From Candidatus Hydrogenedentota bacterium (lineage in GTDB: Bacteria > Hydrogenedentota > Hydrogenedentia > Hydrogenedentales > CAITNO01): DNA of 5,255 nucleotides. Below, piece by piece: positions 1 through 5,255 of this stretch (positions within the stretch are counted from its first letter, which is position 1; every line of letters starts with the position of its first letter). Under the pieces are notes generated by a model. It saw only the letters and a program-made list of their open reading frames with translations, searched no databases and was not told where the DNA came from. The stretch covers positions 1 to 5,255 of the forward strand of contig JAKPUV010000132.1 of assembly GCA_029554925.1 (NCBI GenBank), written 5' to 3'. A program made the translations under genes and the position numbers.

Positions 1-1
1 C

Positions 2-667
2 CTGAGCACGGGGTATGACGCGTTTTCCGCGCTGTGCGGGCACATCGTCCGGCGCTTTCCCGCGCTGGAGCGGATTTCCGCGTACACGAACGCCCGGGAC
101 ATCCTGCGGCTGTCGCCGGAGGAGCTGGCGCGGCTTCGGGAACTGCGCTTTTCCCTGTGCTATCTCGGACTGGAAAGCGGGGGTGCGACTGTCCTGGAGC
201 GCATCCGCAAGGGGGCGACGCCGGAGGACATGGCGGGCATGGCGGAGAAGGCGCGCGCGGCGGGCATGGACCTGTCGGCCATCGTCCTGCTGGGGGCGGG
301 CGGACGCGCGCTCACGGAGGACCACGTCACCGGGACCATAACCGTTGTCAACCGGATGCGGCCCAGATACCTCTCCTTCCTCACCGCCATGATTGTGCCG
401 CACACCGCCCTGATGGCATGGACCCGCGAGGGGGCGTTTCAGCCGCTCACGGACCGCGAAATCCTGCGCGAGGCCCGCGAAATGCTCGCGGGGCTGGAAC
501 TGGACGACACGCTGTTCCGCATGAACCATGTGTCCAACCTCATCGCCCTCGGCGGCCGCCTCCCGCGCGACCGCGCCTCCCTGCTCGCCCAGCTCGACGC
601 CCTCATTCCGCGGGCGGGCGACCGGGTCACCAGCATCTGCGACGGCGACCAGGCCATGTTCCTGTGA
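2..667 (+). CDS. Radical SAM family protein, C-terminal part (5' end outside window)
   Basis: This is the last 221 codons of a longer gene, open from the window edge to TGA at 665-667. The visible part looks like the second half of a radical SAM barrel of the Elp3/MiaB/NifB-like type. It has a YLGLESGG strand near residues 54-61, followed by VLERIRKG, and then a strand with a glycine-rich turn (IVLLGAGG, about residues 95-102). A C-terminal extension carries NHVSNLIALGGRLPRD, which resembles the NHASNY-type element found in many stand-alone radical SAM proteins distantly related to HemN. The CxxxCxxC motif that holds the 4Fe-4S cluster would lie upstream and cannot be checked. The family uses S-adenosylmethionine for radical chemistry, but the substrate cannot be told from this fragment. 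The frame is supported by continuous family-like protein sequence; the overlapping longer frame at 34-726 gives Arg/Pro/Gly-rich nonsense. A 125-nt gap separates it from mtlD, and no functional link is evident. Confidence 0.85.
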   Translation: MSTGYDAFSALCGHIVRRFPALERISAYTNARDILRLSPEELARLRELRFSLCYLGLESGGATVLERIRKGATPEDMAGMAEKARAAGMDLSAIVLLGAGGRALTEDHVTGTITVVNRMRPRYLSFLTAMIVPHTALMAWTREGAFQPLTDREILREAREMLAGLELDDTLFRMNHVSNLIALGGRLPRDRASLLAQLDALIPRAGDRVTSICDGDQAMFL

Positions 668-751
668 GTGACCGCCGCCGACCCGGTTTCCCGGCGACCC
701 GATGCCATGCCGCGCCGCGCTCGTGAAAAATGCTAAACTACCGGCGTTTGC

Positions 752-775
752 GCGGCGGACACACCGCTCCGCCGC
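752..775 (+). other. GC-rich hairpin in the leader upstream of mtlD
   Basis: A perfect 8-bp inverted repeat, gcggcgga (752-759) and tccgccgc (768-775), encloses an 8-nt loop. It lies between the radical SAM gene and the probable mtlD start. No T-run follows directly, so it is not a convincing Rho-independent terminator. It could be a leader structure close to the ribosome binding site or a chance event in GC-rich DNA. The rest of the 668-792 gap shows no recognisable promoter pair and no small gene. Confidence 0.3.
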
Positions 776-792
776 CCGGAGATCCCCTCATT

Positions 793-1971
793 TTGAAGAC
801 AGCAGTACACTTTGGCGCGGGCAACATCGGCCGGGGTTTTCTTGGCCAGTTGTATTTTGAATCCGGGTACCGGACCGTGTTTGTGGACGTGGTGGACGAG
901 GTGGTCTCCGCCCTCCAGGCGCGCAAAGCCTACCCCGTGGAAATCGTCGAGGAGGAGGTGTCCCGCATCCCCGTGGAAGACGTGGACGCCGTGGACGGAC
1001 GAAACCGGGAAGCCGTGGCCGCCGCCGTGCGCGATGCGGACATCCTATCCACGGCGGTGGGGGTAAACGCCCTGCCGCACATCGTGCCCGCGCTGGCCGA
1101 GGGCCTAAGGCTTCGGCTGGAGACGGAAGCCCCGCCGGTCAACGTGATCATCTGCGAGAACCTGTTGCACGCGGGCCCGTTCCTCCGGGAAAAGGTGCGC
1201 GAGCGGCTGCCGGAGCCGCTGCGCGGCGCGCTGGACGCCCAGGTGGGCTTTGTCGAGGCGTCCATCGGCCGCATGGTGCCCGTGATGACGGCGGAAAAGC
1301 GCGCGGGGGACCCGCTGCTGGTGTGTGTGGAGGCCTACTGCGAGCTGCCGGTGGACGGCGAGGCCTTCCGCGGCCCCGTGCCCGAAATCGCGCACATGAA
1401 GCCCCTGGAAAACTTCGGGGCCTATGTAGAGCGCAAGCTCTTTGTCCACAACATGACCCACGCGGCGACGGCCTATCTCGGCCACCTGCGCGGGCATGAG
1501 TTCATCTGGCAGGCGATCCGCGACGACGCGGTGCGCACGCATGTCGAGGCGGCGGCGGAGGAGAGCTGCCGGGCCCTCGCGGCGCGGCAGGGACTGGACC
1601 TGGAGGCCCTCCGGGCCCACTACCGGGACCTGGTCCGCCGCTACCACAACCGGGGCCTGGCCGACCAGGTGTCCCGCGTGGCGCGGGACCCGGTGCGCAA
1701 GCTGGGCCGCGAGGACCGGCTCATCGGGGCGGCCCTGCAGTGTCTGGAGGCGGGGATCGAGCCCCGCGAAATCGCGTTTGCGGCGGCGGCGGCGGTCCGG
1801 TATGATGCCCCGGACGACCCCGGCGCGCTCCGCGTGCGGGAAATCCACCGGCGCGGCGGCGTGGCGGCGGTGCTCGATGAAATCTGCGGATTGCCGCCGG
1901 ACAGCCCCCTCACGGGGCTGATTCAGGCGGGCGAAACAGCGCTAACACAGGAATTTGGGGCGGACCGCTGA
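793..1971 (+). CDS. mtlD: Mannitol-1-phosphate 5-dehydrogenase
   Basis: This gene encodes a cytoplasmic NAD-dependent enzyme that interconverts D-mannitol 1-phosphate and fructose 6-phosphate. From the TTG at 793 the protein has 392 residues, close to the usual 380-390. The N-terminal Rossmann motif GAGNIGRG is at residues 8-15, with Asp32 at the end of the second strand (FVD), which favours NAD over NADP. Family blocks follow: GVNALPHIVPALAEG, NVIICENLLHAG and GFVEASIGRMVPVM. The polyol-dehydrogenase signature K-x4-N-x2-H is intact as Lys215, Asn220 and His223. The frame is also open from an ATG at 730, adding 21 residues (Arg- and Pro-rich) that precede the family's usual start. TTG at 793 is preferred because the conserved sequence begins directly after it and GGAG lies at 778-781. 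That spacing of 11 nt is rather long, and ATT at 790 is another possibility. No PTS mannitol transporter gene is adjacent, so the source of mannitol 1-phosphate, or a biosynthetic role, is unclear. Related tagaturonate/mannonate oxidoreductases are less likely given the length and the GAGNIGRGF motif. Confidence 0.93.
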   Translation: MKTAVHFGAGNIGRGFLGQLYFESGYRTVFVDVVDEVVSALQARKAYPVEIVEEEVSRIPVEDVDAVDGRNREAVAAAVRDADILSTAVGVNALPHIVPALAEGLRLRLETEAPPVNVIICENLLHAGPFLREKVRERLPEPLRGALDAQVGFVEASIGRMVPVMTAEKRAGDPLLVCVEAYCELPVDGEAFRGPVPEIAHMKPLENFGAYVERKLFVHNMTHAATAYLGHLRGHEFIWQAIRDDAVRTHVEAAAEESCRALAARQGLDLEALRAHYRDLVRRYHNRGLADQVSRVARDPVRKLGREDRLIGAALQCLEAGIEPREIAFAAAAAVRYDAPDDPGALRVREIHRRGGVAAVLDEICGLPPDSPLTGLIQAGETALTQEFGADR

Positions 1972-1985
1972 CCGGCGCGCGCCGG
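1972..1985. other. 14-bp perfect GC palindrome directly after the mtlD stop
   Basis: The 14 bases ccggcgcgcgccgg read the same on both strands and begin directly after the mtlD TGA. As RNA they could form only a very tight hairpin. No T-run follows, so termination by the standard Rho-independent mechanism is not supported. It may be a transcript-end or mRNA-stability element, or chance in GC-rich DNA. Confidence 0.3.
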
Positions 1986-2005
1986 ACGGCCCCACCCCCA
2001 CAACG

Positions 2006-2023
2006 GCCCGCCGACGGGCGGGC
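2006..2023 (+). other. GC hairpin in the pdhC leader
   Basis: A perfect 7-bp stem, gcccgcc (2006-2012) with ggcgggc (2017-2023), closes a 4-nt loop (2013-2016). It ends 5 nt before the AGGAG at 2028-2032 and 20 nt before the pdhC ATG. It could influence translation of pdhC or weakly attenuate readthrough from mtlD. There is no T-tract, so a terminator call is not justified. Together with the palindrome just upstream it fills most of the 72-nt mtlD-pdhC gap. Confidence 0.35.
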
Positions 2024-2043
2024 GAGCAGGAGTCTGAGGACGC

Positions 2044-3354
2044 ATGCACGAGATACTTCTTCCCAAGATGGGCAACTCCGTGGAGGACGCGGAGATCGTC
2101 AAATGGTTCAAGAGCGAGGGCGACACCGTCCAGGAGGGTGATCCGCTCTTCTCGATCCAGACGGACAAGGCGGAGGTGGAGTGCGAGTGCACGGCGGGCG
2201 GTGTGCTGCGGAAAATCCTGGTGCCTGCGGGCGTTGAGGTGCCCGTGCTGACCGTGGTGGCCCTGGTGGGCGCGGCGGACGAGGCGCTGCCCGAGGGCGT
2301 CGGCGGCGCGGCCCCCGCTCCGGCTTCGGCGGTTCCGGCGGCCCAGTCCGCCCCCGCTGCCGCAGCCGCTCCGGCGGCGGCCCCCGCGGCGGCCGTGACG
2401 GCGGGCGGCGTGGCCAAAGCCTCGCCGCGCGCGCGGAAACTGGCGGAGGAGAAGGGCGTGGACCTCGGCGCAGTGGCGGGCACCGGTCCCGGCGGGCGCG
2501 TGCTTTCCGAAGATGTCGAGGCGGCCGCGGCCGCGCTGGGCTCCGTGAAGGCGACCCCCGTGGCGCGGCGCGTGGCGGAAAACGCGGGCGTGGACCTGCG
2601 CGGCGTCTCCGGCACGGGCATCGGCGGCAAGGTCACGAAGGATGACGTGCTCCAGGCGAAGGCCGCCCCGGCGGCGGCCCCGGCCCCCGCGCCGGGCGCG
2701 CAACGCGCCCCCCTCACGCCGATGCGCCGCATCATCGCCCAGCGCATGTGCGAGAGCAAGTTCGCCGCGCCGCACTACTACGTCACCGTCGAGGTGGACA
2801 TGCTCGCCGCCAAGCAGTTCCGCGCGGGCAACAAGGCTTTCAAGGCCTCCTTCAACGACCTGGTGCTCTTCGCGGCGGCAAAGGCCCTGCGCGAGTTCCC
2901 GCAGGTCAACGCGCGGTGGTGCGGCGACGCCATCGAGCAGGTGCCGGACGTGAACCTGGGCGTGGCCGTGGCGCTGCCGACGGGGCTGATCGTGCCCGTC
3001 ATCCGCCAGGCGCAGCTGCTGTCGCTGGAGGGCCTGTGCGCCGCCGCGAAGTCTCTGGCCACCAAGGCGCAGACGGGCAAACTGCTTCCCGACGACTACA
3101 CGGGCAACACCTTCACCGTGTCCAACCTGGGCGCCTACGGCGTGGACCAGTTCACGGCGATCATCAACCAGCCCGACAGCGCGATCCTCGCCGTCGGCCA
3201 GATCAAGGACCGGGTGGTCGCCATTGACGGCGGCATCCACATCCGTCCGATCATGAAACTGACCCTCTCCAGCGACCACCGCGTCATTGACGGCTCGGTG
3301 GCGGCCCAGTTCATGGGCCGGCTCAAGGCCCTGCTGGAGGAGGGGGCGTTCTAG
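2044..3354 (+). CDS. pdhC: Pyruvate dehydrogenase complex E2, dihydrolipoamide acetyltransferase
   Basis: This 436-residue protein is the core of the pyruvate dehydrogenase complex. It moves the acetyl group from E1 via a lipoyl arm to coenzyme A in the cytoplasm. Domains in order: a lipoyl domain (about 1-80) with the lipoylated lysine in TDKAEVE at Lys42; an Ala/Pro-rich flexible linker (84-122); two tandem peripheral-subunit-binding domains (125-160 and 169-204); a short Ala/Pro linker (205-221); and the acyltransferase domain (222-436). The catalytic DHRVIDG motif places His412 and Asp416 at the active site. The stretch FTVSNLGAYGVDQFTAIIN (from residue 357) matches pyruvate-type E2 rather than the 2-oxoglutarate or branched-chain types, which favours PDH. 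Acetoin dehydrogenase E2 is the main alternative. The ATG is supported by the conserved N-terminus MHEILLPKMG and by upstream AGGAG (2028-2032, 11 nt away) and GAGGA (2036-2040, 3 nt away). Two binding domains are unusual, since most E2 proteins carry one. No E1 gene lies directly upstream. The E3 gene follows after the two-gene HEPN/MNT insert. Confidence 0.95.
   Translation: MHEILLPKMGNSVEDAEIVKWFKSEGDTVQEGDPLFSIQTDKAEVECECTAGGVLRKILVPAGVEVPVLTVVALVGAADEALPEGVGGAAPAPASAVPAAQSAPAAAAAPAAAPAAAVTAGGVAKASPRARKLAEEKGVDLGAVAGTGPGGRVLSEDVEAAAAALGSVKATPVARRVAENAGVDLRGVSGTGIGGKVTKDDVLQAKAAPAAAPAPAPGAQRAPLTPMRRIIAQRMCESKFAAPHYYVTVEVDMLAAKQFRAGNKAFKASFNDLVLFAAAKALREFPQVNARWCGDAIEQVPDVNLGVAVALPTGLIVPVIRQAQLLSLEGLCAAAKSLATKAQTGKLLPDDYTGNTFTVSNLGAYGVDQFTAIINQPDSAILAVGQIKDRVVAIDGGIHIRPIMKLTLSSDHRVIDGSVAAQFMGRLKALLEEGAF
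2416..2655 (+). repeat. Tandem duplication of the peripheral-subunit-binding domain inside pdhC
   Basis: Residues 125-160 (DNA 2416-2523) and 169-204 (DNA 2548-2655) align without gaps at an offset of 44 residues. By hand count 20 of 36 positions are identical. Both copies keep the domain's core pattern: K-A-x-P-x-A-R near the start, A-E, G-V-D-L, the G-T-G-x-G-G-(R/K)-V turn, and a final D-V. The DNA of the two units has diverged clearly, with only short exact matches, so the duplication looks old and maintained rather than recent. Confidence 0.85.
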
Positions 3355-3368
3355 ACGGAAACACGGCC

Positions 3369-3788
3369 ATGACTCCCGACCACACAGCGCTTGAAAAATC
3401 CCTGGGACAGCTTGAGAAGAGCCTCGGGTATTTGAACTCCGAGGCCGCGCGCGGCGACACCGGGCTGCGGGAGCAGTTCCGGACTGCAACCATCAAGGCC
3501 TTCGAGAACACCTATGCCTGCGCGGTGGCGGTGGTACGCAGACGGCTGGCGGAACTGTCCGAAAACCCCGGGGCGGTGGACGAGATTCCCTTCCTCGACC
3601 AGATGCGGATGGCGGGAGAGGCGGGGCTGCTGCGCAACCCGGCGGCTTTCCGCGAGTTCCGCGAGGCGCGGAACATCACCGCGCACACCTACGAGGAGGA
3701 ACTGGCCGAGCGGGTCATCGGGGTGCTGGACGGTTTTGTCGGGGAGATGCATTTCCTGCTGGGGCAGTTGAAGCGGGGAAACGCATGA
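3369..3788 (+). CDS. HEPN-domain protein, HI0074-type nucleotidyltransferase substrate-binding family (HepT-like toxin candidate)
   Basis: This 139-residue, probably all-helical protein resembles the HI0074 family (nucleotidyltransferase substrate-binding / HEPN). Family-like segments are LEKSLGQLEKSLGYLN at the N-terminus, FRTATIKAFENTYACAV (about 37-53), and FREFREARNITAHTYEEE near the C-terminus. The last contains R-N-x3-H (Arg101, Asn102, His106), the HEPN RNase motif, followed by Thr107 and Tyr108. This gives the full R-x4-H-x-Y pattern known from HepT toxins, where the tyrosine is AMPylated by the partner. The length is normal for the family. The gene begins 14 nt after the pdhC stop with a weak GGAA (3357-3360, 8 nt before ATG), and its TGA overlaps the ATG of the MNT gene. 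Related HEPN proteins cleave RNA, including tRNA, when released from their partner. Whether this one is a toxin, or a substrate-binding subunit with a metabolic or regulatory role, is inferred and not shown by sequence. Confidence 0.88.
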   Translation: MTPDHTALEKSLGQLEKSLGYLNSEAARGDTGLREQFRTATIKAFENTYACAVAVVRRRLAELSENPGAVDEIPFLDQMRMAGEAGLLRNPAAFREFREARNITAHTYEEELAERVIGVLDGFVGEMHFLLGQLKRGNA

Positions 3789-4123
3789 GAACCCTTGATT
3801 TGGATCCCGCCGCCCTGGAGATGGTCCGCGCCATCCTGCGGGAGCAGGTGCCCGGCATGGAGGTGAGGGCGTTTGGTTCGCGGGTGACGGGGACGGCGCG
3901 GCGCATGTCCGACCTGGACCTGGCGTTCATGACGCGGGATCCGATGGACCTGTCGCGGCGCGCGCTGCTCCGCGAGGCCTTCACGGAGTCCGCCCTCCCC
4001 TTCCGGGTGGACGTGGTGGACTGGGCGGCGACGGGCGAAACCTTTCGCCGGATCATTGAAGAGGCGTATGTGGTGGTTCAGGAAGCCGCGCCCGCGGGGC
4101 GCGCAACAGGAGAAAACGCATGA
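3785..4123 (+). CDS. Minimal nucleotidyltransferase (MNT), HI0073/MntA-type antitoxin candidate
   Basis: This 112-residue protein carries a minimal DNA-polymerase-beta-like nucleotidyltransferase fold. The nucleotide-binding Gly31-Ser32 is followed after ten residues by Asp43-x-Asp45 (within GSRVTGTARRMSDLDLAF), i.e. GS-x10-D-x-D. A third candidate metal-binding aspartate is Asp76 in RVDVVDW. All the expected catalytic residues are present, so it looks active. In characterised HepT/MntA pairs the enzyme transfers AMP from ATP to the tyrosine of the HEPN R-x4-H-x-Y motif and so silences the RNase; that role is inferred here from family and neighbour. The start ATG at 3785 overlaps the HEPN stop as ATGA, with GGGGA at 3775-3779 as a plausible ribosome binding site. 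The stop TGA (4121-4123) overlaps the lpdA start in the same way. The C-terminal 13 or so residues (AAPAGRATGENA) are Ala/Gly-rich and encode the lpdA ribosome binding site. Base composition does not differ from neighbours, so recent transfer is not indicated. Confidence 0.9.
   Translation: MRTLDLDPAALEMVRAILREQVPGMEVRAFGSRVTGTARRMSDLDLAFMTRDPMDLSRRALLREAFTESALPFRVDVVDWAATGETFRRIIEEAYVVVQEAAPAGRATGENA
4108..4112 (+). promoter_or_regulatory. Ribosome binding site of lpdA, inside the MNT coding region
   Basis: AGGAG at 4108-4112 lies 7 nt before the lpdA ATG at 4120, an ideal spacing. It lies within the last codons of the MNT gene, whose TGA overlaps that ATG. This is the clearest Shine-Dalgarno sequence in the window. 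It supports the chosen lpdA start and implies that lpdA is translated from the same transcript as the HEPN/MNT pair, with possible translational coupling. Confidence 0.75.
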
Positions 4124-5255
4124 AGACCTACGATGTGGCGGTGATCGGGGCGGGCCCCGGCGGGTATGTGGCGGCCATCCGGGCGGCGCAGCGCGGCGCG
4201 AAAGTGATGGTGGCGGAGCGGAAGCATCTGGGCGGCGTGTGCCTCAACGTGGGCTGCATCCCCACCAAGACCCTGATCAACACGGCCAACCTCTACAAGC
4301 GCATCCAGCACGCGGAGGAGTTCGGCCTCCATGTGGGCGGCGTCACGCTCGACATGGCGCGCCTCCTCCAGCGCAAGGAGAAGGTCGTCGGCATCAACAC
4401 CGGCGGGATCGAGGGGCTATTCAAGGCCAACGGCATTGACCCCGTGATCGGCGAGGCGTCCCTGCCCGGCCCCGGCCGGGTGGCGGTGAACGGCGAGGAG
4501 TACGGCGCGAAAAACATCATCCTCGCCACGGGCGGGCGTCCGGCGGTGCTGCCGGGGCTGGAGTTTGACGGGAAGACCGTGATCGGGAGCACGGAGGCCC
4601 TGCGCCTGGCCGAGGTGCCGGGCCGCGTGGCGGTGATCGGCGCCGGGGCGCTCGGCGCGGAGTTCGCCTGCATCTGGAACGCCTTCGGCGCGAAGGTCAC
4701 GATTATCGAGATGATGCCGACGGTGCTGCCCAAGTGCGACGAGGAGCTCTCCAAACGCGCGGGCCAGCTCTGGAAGCGCGCGGGCATGGACGTGCGCACG
4801 GGCACCAAGGTGGCGAAGCTGGAGCGGCTCGCGCAGGGCGCCAGGCTGACCCTCGAGGGCGAGGCCCCCGGCGAAATAGAGGTGGACCTCGTGCTGGTCG
4901 GCATCGGGCTCCAGTGTAACAGCGAGATCGTGGCCGCCAACCCCGCGTTGGGCATCCAGCTGGGCAAGCGCGGCGGCGTCATCGTGAACGACCGCATGGA
5001 GACCGGCGCGCCGGGCGTCTACGCCGTCGGCGACGTCATTGACCGCACCTGGCTGGCCCACGGGGCGTCCGCCGAGGGGATCGTCGCGGCGACCAACGCC
5101 ACGGGCGGCAGCACGAAGGTGGACTACCGCGTCCTGCCGTCGTGCAATTTCACCTCCCCCGAGGTGGCGTCCGTCGGCCTGACGGAGAAAGAGGCCGCGG
5201 ACAAGGGCTTCAAGGTGAAGTGCGGCCGTTTCGCCTTCGCCGGGAACGGCCGCGC
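4120..5255 (+). CDS. lpdA: Dihydrolipoamide dehydrogenase (E3), 3' end outside window
   Basis: This flavoprotein re-oxidises dihydrolipoyl groups on E2 and passes the electrons through FAD to NAD. The first 378 residues are visible; the family is usually 460-475 long, so about 85-95 residues are missing at the window edge. The FAD-binding GAGPGG is at residues 10-15 with Glu33 at the end of the second strand. The redox-active disulfide is Cys41/Cys46 in GGVCLNVGCIPTK. The NAD-binding GxGxxG is at 174-179 (GAGALG), with Glu197 after the second strand, consistent with NAD rather than NADP. The second FAD motif is YAVGD at 301-305. The dimerisation domain begins around FTSPEVASVGLTEKEA. The catalytic His-x4-Glu pair would lie beyond the window and cannot be checked. 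There is no N-terminal lipoyl domain. The ATG overlaps the MNT stop as ATGA. Location downstream of pdhC fits a PDH role, though E3 is commonly shared with other 2-oxoacid dehydrogenases and the glycine cleavage system. Related mercuric or glutathione reductases fit less well. Confidence 0.95.
   Translation, partial: MKTYDVAVIGAGPGGYVAAIRAAQRGAKVMVAERKHLGGVCLNVGCIPTKTLINTANLYKRIQHAEEFGLHVGGVTLDMARLLQRKEKVVGINTGGIEGLFKANGIDPVIGEASLPGPGRVAVNGEEYGAKNIILATGGRPAVLPGLEFDGKTVIGSTEALRLAEVPGRVAVIGAGALGAEFACIWNAFGAKVTIIEMMPTVLPKCDEELSKRAGQLWKRAGMDVRTGTKVAKLERLAQGARLTLEGEAPGEIEVDLVLVGIGLQCNSEIVAANPALGIQLGKRGGVIVNDRMETGAPGVYAVGDVIDRTWLAHGASAEGIVAATNATGGSTKVDYRVLPSCNFTSPEVASVGLTEKEAADKGFKVKCGRFAFAGNGR

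Noticed and set aside
679..701. Short direct repeat cgacccg at 679-685 and 695-701
   Set aside because: Seven bases in GC-rich DNA with 16-bp spacing is easily chance, and no regulator or neighbouring signal supports an operator.
34..726. A 230-codon plus-strand frame overlapping the radical SAM gene
   Set aside because: The product is Pro/Arg/Gly/His-rich and unlike any known family, whereas the frame ending at 667 gives continuous radical SAM-like protein.
734..739. A possible -10 box (TAAACT) upstream of mtlD
   Set aside because: It matches only four of six consensus positions and no -35-like element is found at the right distance, where the sequence is plain GC.
1105..1848. A 247-codon open frame on the minus strand opposite mtlD
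   Set aside because: It shadows a strongly conserved gene, has biased low-complexity composition and no recognisable domain.
2290..2412. GC-rich repetitive DNA in pdhC that looks like a simple repeat
   Set aside because: It is explained by the Ala/Pro linker between the lipoyl and binding domains, a normal feature of E2 proteins.
1942..3489. A 515-codon open frame on the minus strand opposite pdhC
   Set aside because: The translation is Arg/His/Gly/Ala-rich with no family resemblance. It lies fully opposite a well-supported E2 gene and is a typical by-product of high third-position GC.
4293..5061. Two long minus-strand open frames (4293-4997 and 4417-5061) opposite lpdA
   Set aside because: Both are shadows of lpdA, whose motifs and ribosome binding site are clear; neither shows domain-like sequence.

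Overview
The window is G+C-rich (clearly above 65% by eye) bacterial chromosomal DNA. All supported genes lie on the + strand. The codon pattern is uniform across the window and nothing looks like a phage, transposon or CRISPR locus. The taxon cannot be fixed from the sequence. A high-GC, environmental, possibly uncultured bacterium is plausible, but this is only an impression.

Layout: (1) 2-667 is the C-terminal part of a radical SAM protein whose start and cluster-binding cysteines lie upstream of the window. (2) 668-792 is a leader containing one small GC hairpin. (3) 793-1971 is a mannitol-1-phosphate 5-dehydrogenase (mtlD), probably starting at TTG. (4) 1972-2043 is a short gap with two GC hairpins. 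(5) 2044-3354 is the pyruvate dehydrogenase E2 subunit (pdhC), with one lipoyl domain and two tandem E3/E1-binding domains. (6) 3369-3788 and 3785-4123 are a HEPN (HI0074-type) protein and its partner minimal nucleotidyltransferase (HI0073/MntA-type). (7) From 4120 to the window edge is dihydrolipoamide dehydrogenase (lpdA, E3), cut off at residue 378.

The E2 and E3 genes of one enzyme complex flank a complete HEPN/MNT pair of the toxin-antitoxin type. The four genes are packed like an operon: 14 nt between E2 and HEPN, then ATGA overlaps for HEPN/MNT and for MNT/E3. The HEPN protein has the R-x4-H-x-Y motif and the MNT protein has the GS-x10-D-x-D motif. These are the signatures of systems in which the nucleotidyltransferase inactivates the HEPN RNase by AMPylating its tyrosine. 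Placing such a pair, with likely translational coupling, between two core carbon-metabolism genes is the most notable feature here. The genes for pyruvate dehydrogenase E1 are not next to E2 on its upstream side; they must lie downstream of lpdA or elsewhere.
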